Shown here: positions 1-6,606 of the stretch, one piece after another
How positions within the stretch are numbered: the first letter of the stretch is position 1
Layout: each line of letters begins with the position of its first letter
Origin: JAXHTH01 sp034211115
GTDB lineage: Bacteria; Planctomycetota; Phycisphaerae; Phycisphaerales; SM1A02
Reading direction: 5' to 3'
NCBI GenBank assembly: GCA_034211115.1
Contig: JAXHTH010000046.1
Span: 1 to 8,883 of the forward strand
DNA length: 8,883 bases
Notes under the pieces: generated by a model
Told to the model about the DNA's origin: nothing
What the model saw: the letters and a program-made list of their open reading frames with translations, nothing else
The model's database searches: none
Position numbers and translations under genes: made by a program

Positions 1-1346
1 TCCGGTGTCCGGTCGGCCTCGTCCTCGCCCTCGAGGGGGGCTTGATCCTCGGGCGGCTGGTCGTCCTCGCCGCCCGCCGCGCCGTTCTCGCCGATCTTCA
101 CCCGCTCATCGTGCTCGATGGTCTCCAGCACCTTGTAGGGGCCGATGACGATCTCATCGCCCTCCTCCAGGCCGTCGAGGATGAGCCGATGGGTCAGATC
201 GCTGGGGCCGGGCCTGACGGGCGTGCATACCGCCTTGTTCTCGTTGACGCGGTAGACCACGCTCGCCTTGCGCTTCGTCCGATCCACGAGCGGGTTGTTC
301 CGCGCCTCGTCGGGAAGCTCCTCGACCTCGCGGACGACGATCGCCTGATAAGGCACGACGAGCCCCTCGTGGGTGGCGATCTCGATGTCGACGTTGGCGA
401 TGAGCCCCGAGTAGATCCGCCGGCCCTGGAGGTCGATCTCGACTTCCGTCTCGAAATAGCCCGTCCCGTTGGGGCTCACCGATCGCTGGAGGGCGATCTG
501 CCGCACCGTGCCGCTGAAGACCTCCTCGGGGTAGGCGTTGATGTGGATCTTCGCGCTCTGGCCGACCTGGACCTTGGCCACGTCGCTCTCGGCGACCTCG
601 GCCTTGAGGATCATCCGCGAGAGGTCGGCGATGACCATCATGACGGTGCCGGGATTGGTGAGGCTTCCGGTGACGACCTCGCCGACCTCGACGTCGAGGA
701 AGGTGATCACGCCGTCCATGGAGGCGACGATCGTCGTCTTCTCGAAGCTGTCCTCGGCCCGCTCGATCTCCGCCTCGGCGGCGGCGAGGTTGCTCTCCGC
801 CACCGAGATCGAGTACGCGGTCGCCTCGATGGAGGTCTGAAGGTCATCCACCCGTTCCTGGGCGGTGTCGAGGTTGCGCTGCGATTCGTCGCCCGTCTCG
901 TAGAGCTTGCGCACCCGCTCCAGGTCGCGCCGGGCGAAGGCGATGTTGTTCTGAAGCCCCTCGAGCCTGGCCTGATCCGACTGGAGGCGGAACCTCTCGC
1001 CGTCCCGCAGGGCGCGGGCGGAAACGAGCGCCGCCTTCAGCTCCTTGTCGTTGAGCTGGCAGACCACATCACCCTTGCGGACCTGGTCGCCCTCGCGGTA
1101 GGGCAACTCGAGGATCTGGGCCGAAACCTCCGGGCGGATCTCGATGTCGGTGTGCGGCTCGATCGCGCCCGGGGCCTGCACGGTCTCGACGAGCGTGCCG
1201 GCCTTGACGGGCTCGACCCACACCTCCGTGCCCTGCGGCTCGGGGGCGAGGCCGGCGAGCGTGTCACGAAGCTGGGGTCCGGCCAGGAAGGCCCCGGTGA
1301 TCAGGGCCGCCACGAGCAACAACACGACGATCAGCACAATCTTCAC
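1..1346 (-). CDS. HlyD/MacA-type periplasmic adaptor (membrane fusion protein), C-terminus off the left edge
   Basis: Periplasmic adaptor subunit of a tripartite efflux or secretion pump, anchored in the inner membrane and linking an inner-membrane transporter to an outer-membrane channel. I translated 448 residues by hand and the frame stays open to the window edge. Residues 1-22 form an N-terminal hydrophobic anchor (KIVLIVVLLLVAALITGAF). Residues about 66-101 are the first half of a lipoyl-like domain (PEVSAQILELPYREGDQVRK). Residues about 104-205 are a charged, Ala/Glu-rich coiled-coil hairpin. Residues about 206-240 are the second lipoyl half (ASMDGVITFLDVEVGEVV), followed by a beta-barrel (about 245-335, with a MacA-like SPNGTGYFETEVEID) and a membrane-proximal domain. 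The visible C-terminal tail is acidic and Gly/Pro-rich. The GTG start at 1346 is the only start codon after the in-frame stop at 1419-1421, and GAGGGA (1354-1359) lies 7 nt upstream. The likely partner, a MacB-like ABC transporter or RND pump, would be off the left edge; which one cannot be decided here. Confidence 0.9.
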   Translation of the reverse strand, partial: MKIVLIVVLLLVAALITGAFLAGPQLRDTLAGLAPEPQGTEVWVEPVKAGTLVETVQAPGAIEPHTDIEIRPEVSAQILELPYREGDQVRKGDVVCQLNDKELKAALVSARALRDGERFRLQSDQARLEGLQNNIAFARRDLERVRKLYETGDESQRNLDTAQERVDDLQTSIEATAYSISVAESNLAAAEAEIERAEDSFEKTTIVASMDGVITFLDVEVGEVVTGSLTNPGTVMMVIADLSRMILKAEVAESDVAKVQVGQSAKIHINAYPEEVFSGTVRQIALQRSVSPNGTGYFETEVEIDLQGRRIYSGLIANVDIEIATHEGLVVPYQAIVVREVEELPDEARNNPLVDRTKRKASVVYRVNENKAVCTPVRPGPSDLTHRLILDGLEEGDEIVIGPYKVLETIEHDERVKIGENGAAGGEDDQPPEDQAPLEGEDEADRTP

Positions 1347-1634
1347 GATCGATTCCCTCGCAAATCCGGTCTCCCGGGTCTTTTTCGGAACCGCGGGACC
1401 GCAGTTGCACCCCGTCGCTCACCCCGCACGCCGCCGCGGAGCCTTCCATTGATCCCGATCTTCATACGGTAGCGATCCCGACGCGGTGCGGCAGGGCGGA
1501 GGCCAATCGGCGTGTCCCGGATTCCGCGGATCGGGACGCGCCGCCGCGGCATCGCCGGCCCATCCCCGCCGAAGTTGTGGTATCACATCACACGCGTGCG
1601 GACCGCGGCCCGGCCCGCACGAGGGAGCCTGAGC
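1347..1634. other. Divergent intergenic region between adaptor and PH-domain gene
   Basis: This 288-base gap lies between two divergently transcribed genes and must contain both promoters. It holds the two Shine-Dalgarno sequences (complement of 1354-1359 for the adaptor; 1621-1627 for the PH-domain gene). A short direct repeat GATCCCGA occurs at 1451-1458 and 1474-1481. I found no convincing paired -35/-10 hexamers on either strand, no tRNA and no riboswitch-like structure. Frames crossing the gap have no recognisable protein content. Confidence 0.5.
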
Positions 1635-2285
1635 ATGATCGAAATCGTCTGCGACAACTGCGAGCGCACCTTCGAGATCAGCGCTGACGAGGCCGGGGGG
1701 AAGGTTGAATGCCCGATGTGCGGGGATATCAACCGCGTGCCGGCGAAGCCGTCCGGTCCGGGGACCGGCGAGGCGGTCCCGGGCGCCGGGGGCGGCGATC
1801 TCCCCTCCCCCCATGCCGCCGAACGGGAGGTCTGCGTGGTGAGGCCAGCGATGTTCCGCGCCCACCCGTTCCGATTCCTTCTCGTGGTCCTCCTCGCCCT
1901 CGGCGGCTTCGTCCTCTGCATCACCGCATCGATGCACGAGAAGACCGGCGTGCCGGGCTGGCTCGCTTGGCCGGGGCTGGTGATCGGGCTCGCCGGCGTC
2001 ATCTGGTGGGTCGGCTGGTGGCTGGCCACCCATCTCTGGATCCGGCTCAGCATCTCGAACAAGCGCACGATCCGCTACGCGGGGATCATCCGCCGCCACT
2101 CCACGGAGGTGCTGCACGACCACGTGCGCAGCGTGGACATTCAGCAGGGGTTCCTCCAGCGCCTCTTCAACGTCGGCTACGTCGGCATCGACAGCGCCGG
2201 CCAGGATGACATCGAGATCGAGATCAAAGACATCCCCGGCCCGTACAAGGTCAAGAAGCTCATCGACCAGTACCGGACGATGTGA
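1635..2285 (+). CDS. Zinc-ribbon, two-helix membrane protein with bacterial PH (bPH2/YdbS-like) domain
   Basis: Predicted inner-membrane protein of 216 residues with no known enzymatic role; bPH2 domains are thought to mediate protein or membrane interactions. Residues 6-29 carry a CX2C-X16-CX2C zinc ribbon (CDNC and CPMC) resembling the MJ0042 type of Planctomycetota proteins. A Gly/Pro linker follows (about 34-65), then two transmembrane helices at about 80-98 and 109-132. The bPH2 domain covers about 133-205, with the typical pattern of a strand after the helix (WIRLSISNKRTIRYAGIIRR), the TEVLHDHVRSVDIQQG segment and the strand pair NVGYVGIDSAG / DIEIEIKDI. The frame is open back to a GTG at 1512, but ATG 1635 is preferred because GAGGGAG (1621-1627) lies 7 nt upstream and the protein then begins directly at the ribbon. 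It is divergent from the adaptor gene and convergent with the zinc-ribbon gene downstream. Confidence 0.87.
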   Translation: MIEIVCDNCERTFEISADEAGGKVECPMCGDINRVPAKPSGPGTGEAVPGAGGGDLPSPHAAEREVCVVRPAMFRAHPFRFLLVVLLALGGFVLCITASMHEKTGVPGWLAWPGLVIGLAGVIWWVGWWLATHLWIRLSISNKRTIRYAGIIRRHSTEVLHDHVRSVDIQQGFLQRLFNVGYVGIDSAGQDDIEIEIKDIPGPYKVKKLIDQYRTM

Positions 2286-2299
2286 GGGGGCGGGCGGAA

Positions 2300-2377
2300 C
2301 CCCCGGCCGAGCCGGGGGCTAACGGTCGCGCGATGACCGGCCCTGGCGAAACCGTTAGCCCCGGGCTCGGCCCGGGG
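2300..2377. repeat. Inverted pair of REP-like hairpins (left pair)
   Basis: Two 27-base arms, 2300-2326 and 2351-2377, are inverted copies matching at 25 of 27 positions and separated by 24 bases. Each arm contains its own hairpin with an 8-bp stem and 3-base loop: CCCCCGGC-CGA-GCCGGGGG at 2300-2318 and CCCCGGGC-TCG-GCCCGGGG at 2359-2377. Each has a shared single-stranded foot, read as CCGTTAG on the strand where it precedes the hairpin. The only two differences between the arms fall at stem positions that pair with each other, so both hairpins stay perfect. The pair sits between the 3' ends of two convergent genes, the usual location of REP/BIME elements. A further CCCCGGGG lies just beyond, at 2382-2389. 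Confidence 0.8.
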
Positions 2378-2412
2378 ACGACCCCGGGGGGACATCGGAT
2401 GCGCGGGCCACG

Positions 2413-2889
2413 CTACACCTGTGACATTGCCACGACGGCGAGCATGCATCCGGAACAGGACCATGCACACGCCAACGCTGCATGCACGACATACGGAAGC
2501 TGTCGAAGTCTCGTTCGAAGGACAAGCGCGAGGTATCCGGGCCAGACGCACAAGAAAGTGAGATGGATCAACATCGGAATATCCGCCAACCCAAGTGGCA
2601 AGGCCAGTGGCCCCGTTGCCTGCCACATCCAAATTGATAGAACATCGTTTACTGGCGTCCCGCCCCGAGGCCGTGCCCCCCAATCGCCCTCCATCTTCAC
2701 GAGCCAGAAGAGTAACGATAGGGCGAGAGGCGCAAAGTAAATCGCGAGGATGATCCACGCGTTCTTTAGACGTTGAGGCTTGATTCTGAACGACGTTGGA
2801 TCAGCAGGGTCAAATGGATGGCCGCACTCTGGGCATGCCCGACTCCTGTTTCCAGCCAGATCGTAGTTGCATTTCCGGCAATACACCAT
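2413..2889 (-). CDS. Small zinc-ribbon multi-pass membrane protein, unknown function
   Basis: Hypothetical protein of 158 residues from ATG 2889. An N-terminal zinc ribbon with cysteines at 4, 7, 19 and 22 (CRKC, CPEC) runs into GHPFDPADPTSF, a layout I associate with small Planctomycetota membrane proteins. About four hydrophobic segments follow, near residues 44-64, 82-103, 104-125 and 132-156. The frame is also open from GTG 2901, which would overlap the stop of the upstream transposase-like gene (GTGA) and add four residues. Neither start has a clear Shine-Dalgarno, and I prefer the ATG because homologous ribbons usually begin right at the M-x-x-C. GC content is lower than in the flanks: by hand count 67 of 120 in 2521-2640, against 46 of 60 in 5401-5460. 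The gene lies between the two REP-like pairs. No function can be assigned. Confidence 0.75.
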   Translation of the reverse strand: MVYCRKCNYDLAGNRSRACPECGHPFDPADPTSFRIKPQRLKNAWIILAIYFAPLALSLLFWLVKMEGDWGARPRGGTPVNDVLSIWMWQATGPLALPLGLADIPMLIHLTFLCVWPGYLALVLRTRLRQLPYVVHAALACAWSCSGCMLAVVAMSQV

Positions 2890-2897
2890 GAAACCCG

Positions 2898-3368
2898 TCA
2901 CGTATCAGTTACCGGCCGGTACCCGTGGTGCTGGCGGATGTAATTCCGCCGCGCTTCGACGGCTTCCTCGTCAAAGCAGTATCGGGCATCATACCCGGCC
3001 GTCCAGAGACGGCCACGGGCGAGGGCCTGGCGCATGCGCGTTTTCAACCGTCCCATCATGACCTCCACGGCGTCGAAGGCGTGATCGATGAGCCAGTGCG
3101 CATGCCATGATTCGATACTCACGGCGAACAGGGCGTACTCGAACTCTCGCGCCGCGCGCTGGAGCGCATCGAAGAGCGCGTCTTGTTCGCGCGGGCTGAG
3201 GAAGACCGGGTCGGTCTTCATGAGACGGCGCGAGCGTTCCAGGCGATCCGGGTCATGCGGGAGGATGACGCCGCGGTCCACGTAGCCGCGGAGATCGCCC
3301 GGAAGCCACGTGCCGTAGGTCGTGGTGGTGATCATCGTCGCAAGCAGACGTTGGATTGTGCCCGGCAT
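2898..3368 (-). CDS. REP-associated tyrosine transposase-like protein (RAYT, IS200/Y1 HUH family)
   Basis: Predicted single-stranded DNA nuclease of the Y1 HUH (IS200-like) superfamily, 156 residues from ATG 3368. The N-terminal strand TTTTYGTWLPGDLRGYVDRG (about 14-33) is characteristic of one RAYT branch. The metal-binding HUH motif is H89-A90-H91 in SIESWHAHWLID. The basic stretch MMGRLKTRMRQAL follows, and the candidate catalytic tyrosine is Y143 in RNYIRQHHG. Family members cut at REP hairpins, and such hairpins flank this gene on both sides (2300-2377 and 3448-3526). The frame extends upstream to 3497, but that part overlaps a REP-like hairpin and has no family resemblance. ATG 3368 and ATG 3335 are both possible starts; neither has a good Shine-Dalgarno. 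A TACAAT box 6 nt before ATG 3368 would fit a leaderless message. The stop overlaps the possible GTG start of the next gene. Confidence 0.82.
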   Translation of the reverse strand: MPGTIQRLLATMITTTTYGTWLPGDLRGYVDRGVILPHDPDRLERSRRLMKTDPVFLSPREQDALFDALQRAAREFEYALFAVSIESWHAHWLIDHAFDAVEVMMGRLKTRMRQALARGRLWTAGYDARYCFDEEAVEARRNYIRQHHGYRPVTDT

Positions 3369-3374
3369 GGGGGC

Positions 3375-3396
3375 ATTGTATCGCATTGCCGGCAAT
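3375..3396 (-). promoter_or_regulatory. Possible promoter and palindrome in front of the transposase-like gene
   Basis: On the minus strand TACAAT (complement of 3375-3380, five of six bases of the -10 consensus) stands 6 nt before the ATG at 3368, so transcription could begin at the start codon. A perfect 12-base palindrome, ATTGCCGGCAAT, occupies 3385-3396 immediately upstream, where a regulator could block the promoter. No good -35 hexamer is seen at normal spacing. The palindrome is direct observation; both functional readings are inference. Confidence 0.35.
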
Positions 3397-3447
3397 CGAT
3401 GGGGGCACAATAGAACCGATCGGCGGCACTCGGTGGACCGGGATTGC

Positions 3448-3526
3448 CCCCGGGCCGCGCCGGAGGCGAACGGCCCCGCCATGGCCGTCCCAAACAAAGA
3501 CCTCCGCCCCGGGCTCCGCCCGGGGG
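3448..3526. repeat. Inverted pair of REP-like hairpins (right pair, one arm degenerate)
   Basis: The right-hand hairpin at 3507-3525 (CCCCGGGC-TCC-GCCCGGGG) matches the left-pair core at 2359-2377 in 18 of 19 bases. The opposing arm at 3448-3466, read on the minus strand, matches the same core in 16 of 19 bases and keeps the foot (CCGTTCG against CCGTTAG), but its stem has one mismatch and one G-T pair. The two copies face each other in the same relative arrangement as the left pair, about 40 bases apart. The pair lies upstream of the transposase-like gene and downstream of the secreted-protein terminator. The foot of the 3507 copy (CCTCCG) differs from the others. Confidence 0.7.
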
Positions 3527-3545
3527 ATCAACTGAGGGCGCAACG

Positions 3546-3578
3546 AAAAACGGCCCGCGAGCACATGCTCGCGGGCCG
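3546..3578 (-). terminator. Intrinsic terminator of the secreted-protein gene
   Basis: A perfect 13-bp inverted repeat pairs 3551-3563 (CGGCCCGCGAGCA) with 3566-3578 (TGCTCGCGGGCCG) around a 2-base centre; in RNA the innermost pair would open to give a 12-bp stem with a 4-base loop. On the minus strand it is followed directly by TTTTT (complement of 3546-3550). It begins 38 nt past the stop codon of the secreted-protein gene. The plus strand has no T-run after the stem, so it acts in one direction. Confidence 0.9.
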
Positions 3579-3615
3579 GATGATCTCGATTCCCCGTTCA
3601 CGAGGCGATTGCACG

Positions 3616-6456
3616 TCAGGCGGGCGGGCCGCCCCAGTTCCCGAGGAGGGCGAGCAGGTCGGCGGTGTCAACGTCACCGTCCCCGTCGAGGTCGGTCGGA
3701 CAGCCGGGACAGGGACCCCAGTCGGCCAGGAGCATGAGCAGATCGGAGGTATCGACATCGCCGTCGAAATCGACATCACCGGGAAGGAACTCGGGCGTGA
3801 ATCCCTGGACCCAGGTCCGCCAACTGTCGCCCTCCGACCACTCGTGGTGGGCCCAGAACGTCTTCCCGTCGGCGGGATCGACGTTGATCTGGCTGTAATC
3901 GCCCCAGCGCGTGTAGCCGTAGGGGCCGGTGGCGGTCTTGCGGATCACGCCGGGCCGGAAGGTGTTGAGCGGATCGGCCGCGTAGCGGAAGGCCGTCTCC
4001 ATCGAGAAGTACTCGTCCGGCGCGCCGCGGGCGTAGCACAGCGCGGCGTTGCCGTGATCGTCCACGGTGATGGAGGTGAAGAAGGTCCGCACGTCGGGAC
4101 CGGGATCGATGGTGCCCGACTGCCTGAGCGAGGGCTGCTGTCCGGAGTCCGGCCAGCCGTTCATCTCGATCTCGTACCACCGGGCCTGCACCCGACTGCT
4201 GTTGATGTGATGCGTCGCCCACAGCGAGCCGTTGCGATAGGCCACCGACCAGAAGCGGGCATCGAACGTCTCGGGCCGGGTGCTGGTCCCCATCTGCGGC
4301 GGATCCTCCGGCCGGCCGTAGGACGGCACCGTCAGCTCCGTGGTAGTGAAGTTGATGCTTCCCAGCGGGTCTTTCAAGGCGATCAGCCGCACGGAGGTGT
4401 TGTTCGAGGCCTCCTTGTGCTCGCACATGTACAGCGCGGGCGGATTGTCGAAGGTCACGGGCGGGATACCCGCGGACTGTGTCGCCGTGGACAGCGTCGT
4501 CGACTGGGTGACGGCCGGCGGATTGCCCACCAGCAGCGAGGCCTTGTCGAACGTGTACACCGGATAATTGGATCCGAGCCCGAACCCGTCGCCGGTGATG
4601 TACATCACGTTCGCGTCCACGCCCATGTTGGGCGAATCGAAGAGATTGCCCGCCAGAGCGCTGGTGTCGAAGCGGTACTTGTACCACGTCCCGTTCGGAT
4701 CGGAATCATCGGAGACCGCCACGAGGACGTAGGACCTGTCGCCCGGGGCGTAGGCCTCGGCGGCCATCGCGAAGAAACGCCCGCTCAGCTCGTCGAACAG
4801 CACCTCCGGGTCGAATACGAAGCCGGTGGCGCCGACCGAACCCCAGAAGCCGAACGAATCCTCGATCTCGTCCTGGAAGGTCAGATTGCCATCCTTGGTG
4901 AAGAAGGCGATCGCGCCGTTGGTCATGACCACGACGTGATCGGGACCGACGGCGAGGTGCGGATCGGGCGGCGTCCAGCCCGTGTTCACCACGCCGGTGA
5001 AGCCGATGTCATCCCGGCCGCGACGGATCTCGCGCGCGGCGCGATCGACATCGCGCGGGTCGAAGGTGGGCGGGACGTGCGGCCCGGGTCCCTCGGCCCC
5101 GGCCACGGCGGTGGGGCTCACGGCCGGCTTCATCTTGTCGGTGACCCCCTGCTGCGCGTCGGCCAGCTCCAGCGCCTCGCGCGAGAGCATGGTGACGTTA
5201 GTGGCGGAGCGGTCGCCGAACCCTGCATCGCCGCTCCAGGCGCAGAGCAGCGCGCCGCCGGGGGCGAAGGCGAGCCGTTGGGTTCCGGTCGCGCCGCGCA
5301 TCGCCTGGTTGCCGGCGTGCTGGCGGGTGAGGCGGAACTCGTCGCCGATGCGCGAGCCATCGATGGCGAAAAGCCGGGCGAAGACGCCGCTCTTGTCGCC
5401 GTCGGCGCTGTTGTACGCGATGGCAAAGCGGCCGTCGGGCGCCACGGCGACCGCGGCCGCGGTCTGCGGGCCGTCCGTCGTCTCGTTGACCACGAAGGGC
5501 TCGCCGAGGGGCCGGCCCTTCGTGTCGAAGCGTCGCGCGAGCACGCCGTAGTCGTCGCCGTCGCTCTCCGCATCCAGCCAGGCCACGACGTATCCACCGG
5601 CGGCGGCGGCGATGACCGGCTCGATCTGGCTGAGCTTCGCCTCCCCGCTCACGTTCACGACCTCGCCCACCGCGTCGCCCTGCGCGTCGAAGCGCTGGAG
5701 ACGGATCCCCGCCGGCAGGCCGGAGGCGACGTCGCGCACGGCATAGGAGACGGCGAACGAGCCGTCGCGGGCGAACGCGGCGCCGGGGATGGGCTGATGC
5801 ACGTTCGCCTCGCCGCCGATGGCGAACTCATCGCCCAGCGGCGCGCCGGAGGCGTCGAAGAGCCGGGCGCGGATGGTCGTCCGCTTCGCCCCCGGGGGCA
5901 CGCTCGTCCACATGATGAGCGCTCGGCCATCGGAAGAGACGACCACGACGGGATCGGCCTGATGCCCCTCCCACTGCTGATTGATGAGAAGCTCCGAGCC
6001 GGCGGACGCATCGCCCACGAACCGGCGGGCGATGATCGAGCCGGCGTGACCGTCCTGGCCGTGCGATTGCCACGCGACCCAGCGCACGGCGGAGGTCGTC
6101 CCGGTTTCCGGATCCTCCAGCCGGCCGGCGTCGACGGCGGGCATCCACTGATGCGATTGCGTCCAGAGGTTGAGGCAGGTTTCCGAGCCGCGGGCCACCC
6201 CGTTGAGCGCGAACTGCTGGGCGTACACGCCGTACTGGCCCGTCTGCTGGCGCCGGCTGGACCAGACAACCGTGATGTTGCCATCGTGATCGACGGCGAG
6301 GTCGGCCTGGCCCTGGGTGCTGACGGCGAAGGTGCTCGCCCGCCATTCGTATCGATTCCACTCATCGTCACCGATGCGGACGACATCGGCGCATGTCGCC
6401 GCCGCGCCCGACAACAGGCCGGCGGCGATCCCGATCCAATATGTTCCTCGATGCAT
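3616..6456 (-). CDS. Large secreted protein with beta-rich repeats and C-terminal dockerin-like EF-hand pair
   Basis: Exported protein of 946 residues without a recognised catalytic domain. Residues 1-23 are a signal peptide (GIAAGLLSGAAATCA, cleavage probably before DVVRIG). Residues about 45-430 contain repeats of a beta-rich motif of the type 'G-V-x-A-R-x-F-D-x-x-G-x-P-L-G-x-E-F ... x-D-G-x-F-x-V-x-Y/W', clear near 140-213, 250-320, 303-375 and 357-410, suggesting a propeller-like or stacked-sheet fold. A linker (about 440-480) leads to a second region beginning TPPDPHLAVGPDHVVVMTNG (495-514), with FDPEVLFDELSGRFF (548-562) and SPNMGVDANVMYITGDGFG (608-626), a style seen in uncharacterised extracellular bacterial proteins. 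Residues 893-914 and 921-942 are two dockerin-like calcium-binding repeats, separated by CPGC; the protein ends 4 residues later. ATG 6456 is chosen over earlier in-frame starts because a perfect AGGAGG (complement of 6461-6466) lies 5 nt upstream and the signal peptide follows at once. Confidence 0.9.
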   Translation of the reverse strand: MHRGTYWIGIAAGLLSGAAATCADVVRIGDDEWNRYEWRASTFAVSTQGQADLAVDHDGNITVVWSSRRQQTGQYGVYAQQFALNGVARGSETCLNLWTQSHQWMPAVDAGRLEDPETGTTSAVRWVAWQSHGQDGHAGSIIARRFVGDASAGSELLINQQWEGHQADPVVVVSSDGRALIMWTSVPPGAKRTTIRARLFDASGAPLGDEFAIGGEANVHQPIPGAAFARDGSFAVSYAVRDVASGLPAGIRLQRFDAQGDAVGEVVNVSGEAKLSQIEPVIAAAAGGYVVAWLDAESDGDDYGVLARRFDTKGRPLGEPFVVNETTDGPQTAAAVAVAPDGRFAIAYNSADGDKSGVFARLFAIDGSRIGDEFRLTRQHAGNQAMRGATGTQRLAFAPGGALLCAWSGDAGFGDRSATNVTMLSREALELADAQQGVTDKMKPAVSPTAVAGAEGPGPHVPPTFDPRDVDRAAREIRRGRDDIGFTGVVNTGWTPPDPHLAVGPDHVVVMTNGAIAFFTKDGNLTFQDEIEDSFGFWGSVGATGFVFDPEVLFDELSGRFFAMAAEAYAPGDRSYVLVAVSDDSDPNGTWYKYRFDTSALAGNLFDSPNMGVDANVMYITGDGFGLGSNYPVYTFDKASLLVGNPPAVTQSTTLSTATQSAGIPPVTFDNPPALYMCEHKEASNNTSVRLIALKDPLGSINFTTTELTVPSYGRPEDPPQMGTSTRPETFDARFWSVAYRNGSLWATHHINSSRVQARWYEIEMNGWPDSGQQPSLRQSGTIDPGPDVRTFFTSITVDDHGNAALCYARGAPDEYFSMETAFRYAADPLNTFRPGVIRKTATGPYGYTRWGDYSQINVDPADGKTFWAHHEWSEGDSWRTWVQGFTPEFLPGDVDFDGDVDTSDLLMLLADWGPCPGCPTDLDGDGDVDTADLLALLGNWGGPPA

Positions 6457-6460
6457 AACT

Positions 6461-6482
6461 TCCTCCTGCGGGGATGCCCCGC
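6461..6482 (-). promoter_or_regulatory. Consensus ribosome binding site with adjoining hairpin
   Basis: On the minus strand a perfect AGGAGG (complement of 6461-6466) lies 5 nt before the ATG at 6456 and fixes the start of the secreted protein. Directly upstream, GCGGGG-CAT-CCCCGC (complement of 6468-6482) forms a 6-bp hairpin ending one base before the AGGAGG. It could stack against the ribosome site or influence translation, but that is inference. Confidence 0.75.
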
Positions 6483-6600
6483 GCGCGGGGACGGGTCGAT
6501 CCGCGAGATCCATTGACAACGATCCAGATCGGCTCGCGGACCGGCCCGCACCAGTCCGGATGCGGGCGACCGGGGCCGACGGGCCGTTCCCCCCGGGACG

Positions 6601-6606
6601 AATATA
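6601..6606 (-). promoter_or_regulatory. Possible -10 box for the secreted-protein gene
   Basis: TATATT on the minus strand (five of six consensus bases) is an AT-rich island in otherwise very GC-rich sequence, 145 nt before the ATG at 6456. No consensus -35 is found 16-18 nt further upstream, so the call rests on the -10 hexamer and position alone. Confidence 0.3.

Noticed and set aside
42..1472. A 476-codon open frame on the plus strand opposite the adaptor gene
   Set aside because: It is rich in Asp, Leu, Arg and Val with no domain pattern, while the minus strand gives a textbook HlyD/MacA architecture with a Shine-Dalgarno.
2300..2377. Left hairpin pair as a bidirectional intrinsic terminator for the convergent genes
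   Set aside because: No T-run follows either stem, and the conserved foot and flanking copies near the RAYT fit a REP element better; some transcript-end effect remains possible.
2300..3526. CRISPR array or insertion sequence with terminal inverted repeats and target duplication
   Set aside because: There are only four hairpins with no regular spacers, and no matching target-site duplication was seen outside the pairs.
3322..6516. A 1064-codon open frame on the plus strand opposite the secreted-protein gene
   Set aside because: The minus-strand frame has a signal peptide, a perfect Shine-Dalgarno, dockerin repeats and a terminator. The plus frame reads as low-complexity Arg/Gly/Val/His-rich sequence without domains and crosses a REP-like pair and a terminator; it is a high-GC antisense shadow.
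6584..6600. GGGCCGTTCCCCCCGGGACG-like stretch resembling a decayed REP foot and half stem
   Set aside because: Only the CCGTT and a C-run/GGG are shared with the REP-like core and there is no second half of the hairpin; chance similarity in GC-rich sequence is more likely.
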